Below are positions 42,522-50,971 of a stretch of 64,000 nt of DNA, piece after piece. The stretch spans positions 62,001 through 126,000 of the forward strand of contig NZ_CANMFD010000002.1 of NCBI RefSeq assembly GCF_947496995.1. The letters are read 5' to 3'. Both the position numbers and the translations under genes were made by a program. The first letter of the stretch is position 1; every line of letters begins with the position of its first letter. Source of the stretch: an uncultured Roseibium sp. GTDB taxonomy: Bacteria > Pseudomonadota > Alphaproteobacteria > Rhizobiales > Stappiaceae. The notes under the pieces are model-generated. The model ran no database searches. It worked only from the letters and a program-made list of their open reading frames with translations, and was not told the origin of the DNA.

Positions 42522-43836
42522 CCAGGTTCACGCGTCACTGACCTCCCTGGAGACCGAAATCGGTCCGGTGAAACTCAGTGGACGTGTGACGCAGGTATCC
42601 TCCGAGGCCATCCGCGTGTCCGGCCTGTCGCGCATCGTGTGCCTGGGCGATCTTGTCCAGTTCGAGGGCCGTTCGGGTCTCCGGCAAGGTGAAATCATCC
42701 GGCTGGACCAAAAGGACGTCGTGGTCAAACCACTCGAGCGGGTCACGGATATCGGCATCGGCAGTGTTGCCTCCGTGACGGGCGGACTTGCGATTCATCC
42801 GGACATGAGCTGGCGCGGGCGCATCATCAACGCGCTTGGAGATCCTATCGACGGGGCGGGGCCGTTGACCCACGGCGTCGAGGCCTTCCTGCTGGACCGT
42901 GCGCCACCCCCGGCCATGAACCGCTCCAAGATTTCCGACGGCGTGAAAACGGGCGTCAGGGTGATCGATCTGTTCACGCCGCTCTGTGTCGGGCAGCGCC
43001 TTGGTGTTTTCGCCGGATCGGGCGTGGGCAAATCCACGCTGCTCGGCATGCTGGCCGGCTTCGGCGACTTTGACACGGTGGTTGTCTGCCTTGTGGGCGA
43101 ACGCGGCCGCGAAGTGCGAGAATTCATTGAAGACAGTCTCGGCGACACTCTGGCCAGTTCCGTCGTGGTCGCCTCGACGGGCGACGAAAGCGCGATGCAG
43201 CGCCGGCTGGCGCCAAAGACCGCGATGAGCGTCGCCGAATTCTACCGCAGCCTCGGCCACAAGGTTCTGCTCATTCTGGATTCGGCGACCCGTTTTGCCC
43301 ATGCAGCCCGCGATGTCGCGCTGGCTGCCGGCGAACCGCCGGTTGCCCGTGGCTATCCGCCCAGCGTGTTCGCGGATCTGGCGCGTCTCATTGAACGGGC
43401 GGGGCCCGGAAGCTGCGGCGAAGGTTCCATTACCGGTATCTTTTCGGTGCTGGTGGACGGAGACGATCACAATGATCCGGTCTCCGATACCATCCGAGGG
43501 CTGCTCGACGGTCATATCGTCCTGGATAGGCAGATCGCCGAAGCAGGTCGTTATCCGCCGGTGAATGTCCTGAAATCCACATCCAGGCTGGCAACGCGGG
43601 CCTGGACCCCGGAGCAGCAGGAACTGATCCACAGGATCAAGGGACTGATCTCGCAGTACGAGGACACGAAGGATCTGCGCATGATGGGCGGATTCCAGAG
43701 CGCGGGGGACGAGCAGCTTGAAAAAGCCTGTCGTCTCGTTCCCAAGATCTACGAAGCGATGCGCCAGCGGGCGGACCAGGTTCTGCCGTCCGATCCGTTT
43801 GCCGAACTTGCCCAGGCACTTTCTGCAGACGCGTAA
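42490..43836 (+). CDS. fliI: flagellum-specific export ATPase FliI
   Basis: Hexameric ATPase of the export apparatus. 448 residues. Walker A GSGVGKST (176-183), family block GERGREVREF near 207-216, Walker B LLILDSATRFAHAARDVAL, and the export-ATPase GYPPSVFADLARLIERAG. AGGAACGCC precedes the ATG. Its regulator FliH-like is at 15066. Confidence 0.97.
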   Translation: MPNAPHLNALDQVHASLTSLETEIGPVKLSGRVTQVSSEAIRVSGLSRIVCLGDLVQFEGRSGLRQGEIIRLDQKDVVVKPLERVTDIGIGSVASVTGGLAIHPDMSWRGRIINALGDPIDGAGPLTHGVEAFLLDRAPPPAMNRSKISDGVKTGVRVIDLFTPLCVGQRLGVFAGSGVGKSTLLGMLAGFGDFDTVVVCLVGERGREVREFIEDSLGDTLASSVVVASTGDESAMQRRLAPKTAMSVAEFYRSLGHKVLLILDSATRFAHAARDVALAAGEPPVARGYPPSVFADLARLIERAGPGSCGEGSITGIFSVLVDGDDHNDPVSDTIRGLLDGHIVLDRQIAEAGRYPPVNVLKSTSRLATRAWTPEQQELIHRIKGLISQYEDTKDLRMMGGFQSAGDEQLEKACRLVPKIYEAMRQRADQVLPSDPFAELAQALSADA

Positions 43837-44134
43837 ACTCTTTGTTTGCTTATCCACACTGAATAAAAAAATGCGCTTTGATGCGCAGCGCTTTCCCTAT
43901 ATACAAACTCAAATAATTTTACAGAAATCGCTGATTTTATCAGCGTTTAGGATTTTAGATAAATTATATATTACTTTATTCTCAATACAATTGATCTTTG
44001 AATTATATTGCTCTATCGAATTATAATCTCTCTCCACTATGTTTTTTGAAATACTTCCCAAACAAGGGAAGAAGCATTGACCTTATGGATTAGTAATTTT
44101 ACCCATTGGGTACTGGTAAATCCAAGGGGCTAAT
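43837..44134 (+). promoter_or_regulatory. AT-rich control region upstream of ftcR
   Basis: No gene. Unusually AT-rich for this genome (about 43900-44040). It contains three perfect inverted repeats. CGCTGAT/ATCAGCG (43929-43945, followed by TTT) could also end the fliI transcript. CTTCCC/GGGAAG is at 44054-44071. TACCCA-T-TGGGTA (44100-44112) lies 22 nt before the ftcR start. There is no copy of the flagellar box. The two proximal repeats are candidate operators controlling the master regulator. Confidence 0.5.
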
Positions 44135-44938
44135 ATGTTTATCATCGTAGACGCGAGAGAGATCGTGACCGCAGGCTATGCCTCGGCCTTTGAACGCGAA
44201 GGATATGCTTCGCTTGAACTTCACCCGTCGGAAATTCTGGACTGGATGGAAATCACCAGCGCCCAGGACCTGTCTTCCGTCGACGCCATATTGCTCGGCG
44301 AAAGTGAGGATCGCACCGGCTTCGTGACCGCAATCCGCAGCCGCTGCCCGGAAGCGCAGATCGTTGCGCTGCAGGATGCGGCAAGTCTCGAAAACACTCT
44401 GGAGCTGTTTTCCGCCGGAATGGACGACGTTCTCAGAAAACCTGTGCATGTGCGGGAAATCATCGCCAGGGTGGGGGCATTCCGCCGCCGCATTACCGCT
44501 CGCAACAGCTCTTCGGGAACCGGGGCGATCGAAGTGTTTTTCGACGGCCGGGACCCGCTGGTTGGCGGAGAGATGATGGAATTGCCGCGCCGCGAACGCC
44601 GCATTCTGGAATATCTTGTGAAGAACAAGGGACGCCGTGTGACGAAAACACAGATTTTCAACGCGGTTTACGGCGTGATGAACGATGGCGTGGACGAGTG
44701 TGTGGTTGAAAGCCATATTTCGAAATTGCGCAAAAAGCTTCGGAACAAGCTTGGATATGACGCCATCGAATCCACCCGTTACATCGGCTACATGCTGAAA
44801 GACGGTTCGTCGGCCAAGCCGAAGGTCGGTGACACCCGCAGGCCCGTTCAGCCGTCGCAAGTTGCTGCTTGTGCGAGTGAAAAGACGACGAACAACAAAG
44901 CAGCCAAGACGCCCTATCTTTCCGTGGTCGGTGCATAG
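44135..44938 (+). CDS. ftcR: FtcR/Rem-type OmpR-family flagellar master regulator, non-phosphorylatable receiver
   Basis: 267 residues: receiver-like domain (1-120) and OmpR-type winged helix (about 135-230: LPRRERRILEYLVKNKGRRV, VVESHISKLRKKLRNKLGYD, STRYIGYMLKD). The phosphorylation site is lost: the third strand reads ILLGES with Gly55-Glu56 where Asp is expected, and only one of the two N-terminal acidic residues remains (Asp6). FtcR of Brucella and Rem of Sinorhizobium have this plan and switch on flagellar genes. Placement after fliI differs from Sinorhizobium, where rem lies near flgE. AAGGGG precedes the ATG. The likely ligand of boxes A-J. Confidence 0.85.
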   Translation: MFIIVDAREIVTAGYASAFEREGYASLELHPSEILDWMEITSAQDLSSVDAILLGESEDRTGFVTAIRSRCPEAQIVALQDAASLENTLELFSAGMDDVLRKPVHVREIIARVGAFRRRITARNSSSGTGAIEVFFDGRDPLVGGEMMELPRRERRILEYLVKNKGRRVTKTQIFNAVYGVMNDGVDECVVESHISKLRKKLRNKLGYDAIESTRYIGYMLKDGSSAKPKVGDTRRPVQPSQVAACASEKTTNNKAAKTPYLSVVGA

Positions 44939-45303
44939 CAGCGATCCGGGGCGGATGAAGTCTTTCGACGCAATGGGTGGACCGGCATGAAACCGGGCCT
45001 GATATACTGTCCATGAGGCAGAGCCTATTGCATTGGTATTAGCTCAACTGGCAACAGCATTTGCCTAGTTGTTAAGACAGGGGGGTGTTTCAAATTACAA
45101 TTGATTTTCATGGAAAATTTAGAAACCTTACCGAAAATAACTTTGGAGACTGGGGCCATGTCAAATTCCGCTGAGGCGAAGGTGACATGTTGAAAGGACT
45201 CCAGGGCGATGTTGTCGCGACCTTGAATCGCGTATCGTTAAATCGCGTATCGGTGGCTTCGGTCGAACCTTTTGCCTTAATCGCATGCACTTTCGCGAGG
45301 TGA
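44939..45303. other. intergenic region with tRNA-like remnant and 12-bp tandem repeat
   Basis: No gene called. 45034-45100 resembles a tRNA-Asn (A-box-like TAGCTCAACTGG, GTT anticodon context TTGTTAA, T-loop-like TTCAAAT), but stems do not close, so it is not an intact tRNA. AATCGCGTATCG occurs twice, at 45226-45237 and 45241-45252. An 11-codon frame with an upstream GGAGA starts near 45159 (MSNSAEAKVTC); it is too short to call. Confidence 0.4.
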
Positions 45304-46974
45304 TTGCATCAAAGCGGAATTGTATTGTTTCGTGTCTTCCCGGTTCGGAAGGACAACGTCAAGGTGGTCATCTTGAGTTTGAGCGGCAGTGCGGCGTTGC
45401 CATATACTCCCAAGGAGAAGGGCCGGGCGAGCCTGTCCCGAACGTTTATTCTTTATACACTTGGCCTCTTTGCAATCCTCGGCATCATCTTTGTCGGAAT
45501 CCTCACCAAAATCACCTGGGACGCGGCACACGCCCGAGCGATCCGTGTCACCGAGGCTTTCTTTCAGGCCACCAAACGGCCGTTTGAGCGGGCGATCTGG
45601 ACCGTAAACGCGGATGCCACCCTGCAGCTCATTCGCGGACTTGAAAGCCTCGAAGTGGTCGAGAAAGTCTGGGTCGAGACACCCGATACGGGTAATTTCG
45701 GAGAGCCGGCGTCCGGACCTCGTCAGGCCGAGGCCCTCAGCTATACCTTGAATTCTCCCAGCACGATCCTGCAGAAGGATGCGATCGGTCAGGTCTACAT
45801 TCTGATCGACAGGAATACGATTTCCTATGAAATCGTCTCCACGGTCGGCTTCATCGTATCGGCCATCATTGTTTATCTTTCACTTCTTGCGGTTGTCATC
45901 CGGACGGTCTTTCGCCGCCTGATCGGCCGTCCGCTGTCGGCAATCGTCGACTATCTGTCGACACCCCGTCTGATCGAGGATCCTCCAAGAGCTGAACTGA
46001 TGCCTGGTCGCGCCGACGAAATCGGCATTCTTGCGGAAAGCCTGCAGTTGATGGTTCAACGCCGTCATCTGGATCTGAAGAAGATCCAGGAGTACCAGAC
46101 CAATCTCGAAGAACTGGTCGCTCACAGGACGGAGCAGCTCAAGCTGGTTCAGGAGGAGCTGATCCAGGCAGACAATCTTGCTGCTCTCGGGGCACTTGTC
46201 GCCGGTGTCTCGCACGAATTGAACACACCGCTCGGCAATGCCCTTATGGCGGCGACGACGATCAAGGATTCAACCGGATATCTTCGCACCGAACTTGACC
46301 AGCAAAGCCTGAGCAAGGAAGCGCTGGAAACCGAGGTCGGGCGGATCAGCGACACGGCCAGCATCATTGAAAAGACGCTCGGCAGGGCACGGGAGCTTGT
46401 CGGCAATTTCAGACAGGTTGCCGTCGACCGCCAGAGCGAGAAGAAGCGACCTTTCAATTTCGACCATATCATTCGTGAAACACTGGCGACCCTTCAGCCG
46501 ACCATCAGAAAAACCTCTTTCGAGATCGAACTCGACCTTGATGCCGACGAAGTTATCGACAGCTATCCGGGGGCGGTCAGCCAGCTCGTTTCCAATTTCG
46601 TCGAAAATGCCATCAAACATGGATATGAGGGCCTCGATCGGGGCCGGATAAGGTTGTCCTCGCAAATCATATCTTCGACGGAAAACGTTGAGGATGGAGA
46701 GCCCGAAAAAACCGTCATCTTCAAATGCAAGGATTACGGCGTTGGAATTCCGGAGAAAAACCTGAAGAAGGTCTTTGAACCGTTTTTCACGACCAAGTTC
46801 GGCAAGGGTGGATCGGGCCTTGGAATGGCGATCTGTTACCAACTGGTGACGGAAGGCCTGAACGGAACAATTTCCGTCAGCTCGGAGGTGGGATCGGGTA
46901 CTGAATTTACAATTGAATTTCCTGCCAGAGCCCCACAGAAGGCTCGAACACCAATAAGAAAAAAGGTTCAATAA
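45304..46974 (+). CDS. membrane sensor histidine kinase
   Basis: Up to 556 residues from TTG 45304; GTG 45364 or TTG 45373 are likelier starts (AAGG nearby). Two membrane helices (about 47-67 and 180-200 of the longest form) flank a periplasmic sensor domain of about 110 residues; a HAMP-like linker follows. Kinase part: phospho-accepting His in GVSHELNTPL (near 303), N-box NFVENAIKHG (about 432), G-boxes DYGVGIP and GGSGLGMAIC. The ligand is unknown. One base separates it from the response regulator downstream, its presumed partner. Confidence 0.88.
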   Translation: MHQSGIVLFRVFPVRKDNVKVVILSLSGSAALPYTPKEKGRASLSRTFILYTLGLFAILGIIFVGILTKITWDAAHARAIRVTEAFFQATKRPFERAIWTVNADATLQLIRGLESLEVVEKVWVETPDTGNFGEPASGPRQAEALSYTLNSPSTILQKDAIGQVYILIDRNTISYEIVSTVGFIVSAIIVYLSLLAVVIRTVFRRLIGRPLSAIVDYLSTPRLIEDPPRAELMPGRADEIGILAESLQLMVQRRHLDLKKIQEYQTNLEELVAHRTEQLKLVQEELIQADNLAALGALVAGVSHELNTPLGNALMAATTIKDSTGYLRTELDQQSLSKEALETEVGRISDTASIIEKTLGRARELVGNFRQVAVDRQSEKKRPFNFDHIIRETLATLQPTIRKTSFEIELDLDADEVIDSYPGAVSQLVSNFVENAIKHGYEGLDRGRIRLSSQIISSTENVEDGEPEKTVIFKCKDYGVGIPEKNLKKVFEPFFTTKFGKGGSGLGMAICYQLVTEGLNGTISVSSEVGSGTEFTIEFPARAPQKARTPIRKKVQ

Positions 46975-46975
46975 A

Positions 46976-49222
46976 ATGGTGATGGATTTTCTTGCACCCG
47001 CAGATCCCAAGCTGGAAAAGAATATTAAATCGCCATGGAAAATTCTGATCGTCGATGACGACCCGGACGTTCACGAGGTTACACGGATCGCGGTCTCCGG
47101 TTGCGTCTTCGAAGACCGGCCCTTCGAACTTCTTCATGCACTGTCTGCAGAGGAAGCCCGCAGGATTTTTACCGAAGAGGACGATATCGCAGTTGCGCTT
47201 GTGGACGTGGTCATGGAAAGCGACACTGCCGGCCTCGCCCTGGTCAGCTGGATCCGTTCCGAACTTGAGAACAAGTTCACGCGCTTGATCCTGCGGACAG
47301 GTCAGCCGGGCTACGCGCCGCAGACCGACGTGATCATGAAATTCGATATCGACGGCTATGCCGAAAAGGCCGAGCTCTCGCGCACCAAGCTGATCACCGC
47401 GATCATTACGGCCTTGCGGGGATACAAGCTGGTCATGTCGCTTGAGACCAACCGGCAAAAGCTCAAGCAGTTGAATGCGCATTTCGCCGCCATCGTGGAA
47501 AAGAACGCCCTCAGCGACTTCGCGTCCGCGGTTCTGACGGAAATCACGCAACTGATCGGCGAACCCGTCGGCTGCTTCCTGTGCGGACTGGATGCGCTTC
47601 CCGACTACGGGATCATCGACAAGTCCAATGTCAGGATCCTGGCTGCAATGGGCGATTTTGCAGACAAGACCGACCTTCCTATCGACATGCTGGGCGATGA
47701 CGCCATCAGGGCCTCGGTGCACGAGTGCATCGAAACCCTGTCCTCCAGTTCATCGCCCAAGGGGGTGGCTCTGCCGCTCGTGACGCGCAACGGTATGACC
47801 GGCGCGCTTTTTCTCGCCATGCCGGAGGAGGAGCTGGAAGATCTCGTCGGCTCGGAAGTTGTCCAGCTTTTTGTCGCCAACGTTGCTCTCGGCTACGAAA
47901 AGACCGGCCTGCTGGAGCATATCCGCAACCTTGCCTATGTTGACCGGACAACGGGTCTGTCGACGTTTTCGGGGTTCATCGAAACTTTTCAACGTCACGC
48001 AGCCAAGCACGCGTCCCTTCTTGTCGTGCATCTGGACATTCAACGGTTCCGGGTGATCGTCGACGGTATCGGCGATGAAAAGGCCGGAGCCGTCCTGAAA
48101 AAAACCGGTCACCGGCTGGCGCAGACGTTTCCGGATGCGCTTTCGATCGCGCGCAAGGAAAAGGATGAGTTTCTCATTCTTCTGAAGGACGGCCAGGAAA
48201 ACCGGATACAGGATGTCGTCGAGCGGGTGGAAGACGCCTTCCATGAGCCGATTACCCTGGACGATACCCAGATCACCCTGAGGATTCGGCTCGGATTTGC
48301 CGCTGTGGTGGACGGTGAGGATCAGGAAGCCGAGCAACTTGTAAGCCATGCCTCGATCGCGTTGAACGATGTCCGGCAAAAAGGCCTCACCAATCATGCG
48401 GTCTTTCATCCCATGATGCAGGAGGCGGCGTTCGAACGTCTTCGCCTTGCTTCGCTGCTCACCGGCGGACGCGACAAGACCGAATTTATCGTGCATTACC
48501 AGCCGATCATGCAGGCACGCGACAACACGATTGCTTCATTCGAAGCGTTGATGCGGTTCCGTACCCCGTCAGGCACTTTTCTCAACACCGGCCGCATGAT
48601 CGAAGCTGCCGAAACCAGCGGGCTGATATCCGAAGTCGGTGCGTGGATGTTCAAGTCAGCCTTTGCCGAGTTCAGCGAAATGGCGGCCGTTTCGGATCAG
48701 ACCCGGCTCAATGTGAACCTGTCTCCCCAGCAGGTGCAGGCAAACAGGATTTACAAGGACATAGAAGATGCGGCCTCGGCTGCAGGCTTGCCCTTCAATC
48801 GTCTTGTCTTCGAAGTGACGGAAGGATTGTTCCTGAACAATGACCGGGTCACGCTTTCCCTGCTGACATGGTTGCGCAACAAGGGGGCGAAGGTCGTCAT
48901 AGACGATTTCGGCACCGGGTATTCGTCCCTGAGCTATCTGCGCAAGCTTCCGGTGGATGGAATCAAGATCGACCGCAGTTTCATCATGAACATGGATCAG
49001 GATTCGGATGCGCTTGCGGTGGTCAAATCCATCGTTGCGGTCGCCCAGGCGCTGGACCTGAGCGTCACAGCCGAGGGCGTTGAAACAGATGCTCAGCGCA
49101 AGCTCATGCGCGAGTTGAAGTGTGATTATCTGCAGGGCTTTTTCTTTTCCAAGCCCTTGAGCAGCACCGATCTCGTCGCCTTCGTCCAGAAAGCTGCCGG
49201 CTCCGGACTGGTTGTCGGATAG
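46976..49222 (+). CDS. response regulator: REC, DUF3369, degenerate GGDEF, EAL
   Basis: 748 residues. REC domain with Asp77 in ALVDVVM and the acidic pair IVDDDPD near 25; a DUF3369 sensor-like middle (about 165-310); a GGDEF domain whose signature is RKEKDEF (about 389-395), so it should not make c-di-GMP; and an EAL domain with EALMRF (about 522), DDFGTGYSS (642-650) and EGVET (about 700), the residues expected of an active phosphodiesterase. It would lower c-di-GMP in response to the kinase encoded just upstream (inference). Confidence 0.9.
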   Translation: MVMDFLAPADPKLEKNIKSPWKILIVDDDPDVHEVTRIAVSGCVFEDRPFELLHALSAEEARRIFTEEDDIAVALVDVVMESDTAGLALVSWIRSELENKFTRLILRTGQPGYAPQTDVIMKFDIDGYAEKAELSRTKLITAIITALRGYKLVMSLETNRQKLKQLNAHFAAIVEKNALSDFASAVLTEITQLIGEPVGCFLCGLDALPDYGIIDKSNVRILAAMGDFADKTDLPIDMLGDDAIRASVHECIETLSSSSSPKGVALPLVTRNGMTGALFLAMPEEELEDLVGSEVVQLFVANVALGYEKTGLLEHIRNLAYVDRTTGLSTFSGFIETFQRHAAKHASLLVVHLDIQRFRVIVDGIGDEKAGAVLKKTGHRLAQTFPDALSIARKEKDEFLILLKDGQENRIQDVVERVEDAFHEPITLDDTQITLRIRLGFAAVVDGEDQEAEQLVSHASIALNDVRQKGLTNHAVFHPMMQEAAFERLRLASLLTGGRDKTEFIVHYQPIMQARDNTIASFEALMRFRTPSGTFLNTGRMIEAAETSGLISEVGAWMFKSAFAEFSEMAAVSDQTRLNVNLSPQQVQANRIYKDIEDAASAAGLPFNRLVFEVTEGLFLNNDRVTLSLLTWLRNKGAKVVIDDFGTGYSSLSYLRKLPVDGIKIDRSFIMNMDQDSDALAVVKSIVAVAQALDLSVTAEGVETDAQRKLMRELKCDYLQGFFFSKPLSSTDLVAFVQKAAGSGLVVG

Positions 49223-49238
49223 CCTCCGGCAGCCGTTT
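49193..49238 (+). terminator. weak hairpin at the end of the EAL gene
   Basis: GCTGCCGG (49193-49200) pairs with CCGGCAGC (49226-49233), followed by CGTTTT. The loop is long (25 nt) and the T-run short, so the call is tentative. Confidence 0.35.
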
Positions 49239-49450
49239 TCACCAAGCTTGACGCCGACAAAGCATGCCCTGAAGGCAGCTTGTGCGCGCGTGTGTGTCCC
49301 GTGCATAATTTCCAAGCAGATAACCGATTGAAATTTTATACAAAACAAGCTCTCATGGGACCAACGCAACGGTGCTGAGGGTCTTTTTGCGTTGAGCTTC
49401 AGCCAAGTCATTGCCAATATTCGCCGAAGCGCGAGATGGGGAGAAGATAA

Positions 49451-50152
49451 ATGGACATGAACGGATCCCACCGGATACCGGCCAAACGGGAAACCGTATG
49501 GGAAGCTCTGAACGATCCGGAGATCCTGAAGGCCTGCATACCGGGGTGTGAGACCCTTGAAAAAACATCCGACACGGAAATGACTGCGGCGGTGACCACG
49601 AAAATCGGTCCGGTCAAGGCCAAGTTCAAGGGTGCGGTGACTTTCGAGAACATCAATGCTCCGGAAAGCTATACGATCGTTGGAGAAGGCAAGGGAGGCG
49701 TTGCCGGATTCGCGAAAGGTTCAGCAGACGTCAAGCTGCTCGAGGAAGGCGACGAGACCCTTCTGACGTATGAAGCCAAGGCGCAGGTTGGCGGCAAGCT
49801 TGCACAGCTGGGTAGCCGGCTGATCGATTCCACCGCAAAGAAAATGGCGGAAGAATTTTTCGGCAAATTTTCCGCGATGGTTGGCGGGGCATCCGGGGAC
49901 CAAGCCGGCGGCGCTTCCGACGATCAGCTCGATCCGGGCGTGGCCGAGGAAGCCAAGCGGATTGCACTTGAAGATACGACAGGTGGTGTCGTCCACGCGC
50001 TCGAGGACGCCGAGCACGCCGTTGAAGAGAAGCTGCACCAGGCTGAGGAGAATCTGGAGGCAGCTGCCGGCAGGAATGTTCTGGGAGGACCGGTTGTGTG
50101 GGGGCTGGCCCTTTTGGCGGCTGTCATCGTGATCCTGGCTCTTGCAACATGA
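49451..50152 (+). CDS. coxG: CO dehydrogenase accessory protein CoxG
   Basis: 233 residues: SRPBCC/CoxG fold in the first 150 (SHRIPAKRETVWEALNDPEI, LKACIPGCETLEK, YEAKAQVGGKLAQLGSRLID), an Ala/Glu-rich linker, and a C-terminal membrane helix (GGPVVWGLALLAAVIVILAL). In Oligotropha CoxG helps recruit CO dehydrogenase to the membrane, which fits the tail anchor. It leads the coxG-S-L-M cluster on the + strand. Confidence 0.9.
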   Translation: MDMNGSHRIPAKRETVWEALNDPEILKACIPGCETLEKTSDTEMTAAVTTKIGPVKAKFKGAVTFENINAPESYTIVGEGKGGVAGFAKGSADVKLLEEGDETLLTYEAKAQVGGKLAQLGSRLIDSTAKKMAEEFFGKFSAMVGGASGDQAGGASDDQLDPGVAEEAKRIALEDTTGGVVHALEDAEHAVEEKLHQAEENLEAAAGRNVLGGPVVWGLALLAAVIVILALAT

Positions 50153-50282
50153 GCCTTGCTGCTCAATCTTGAATTGAGGTCTGACGGTTTTCGATCCGCC
50201 AGACCTCGCTGAAAAAGAACACGGCGGCAAGCCGGGTGCTGTTGAGCCAAGGCTCGAAGAATTTCATGAGGGAGAGATATTC

Positions 50283-50774
<492 letters not shown>

Positions 50775-50971
50775 TCAGTCTGCACTCCTGACTTCAACGC
50801 GCGGGATTTCTGCGCCGAGACAACAAGACCGTTCAGCTCGATCCGTTGCCGGGAGGAACATGGCAATTGAGGGCTGTCCGCCAGGTCTTGAGACAGACAG
50901 AAACCGGCAAGACCGGTCTGAGGAGAATTTCCGGCACAGGCGGCACCGGAGCATTTTTTGGGAGAGAGACG

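Noticed and set aside
45304-45363. TTG 45304 as the real kinase start
   Set aside because: No ribosome site and a non-conserved lead; GTG 45364 or TTG 45373 is likelier, but I kept the long form since I cannot decide between them.
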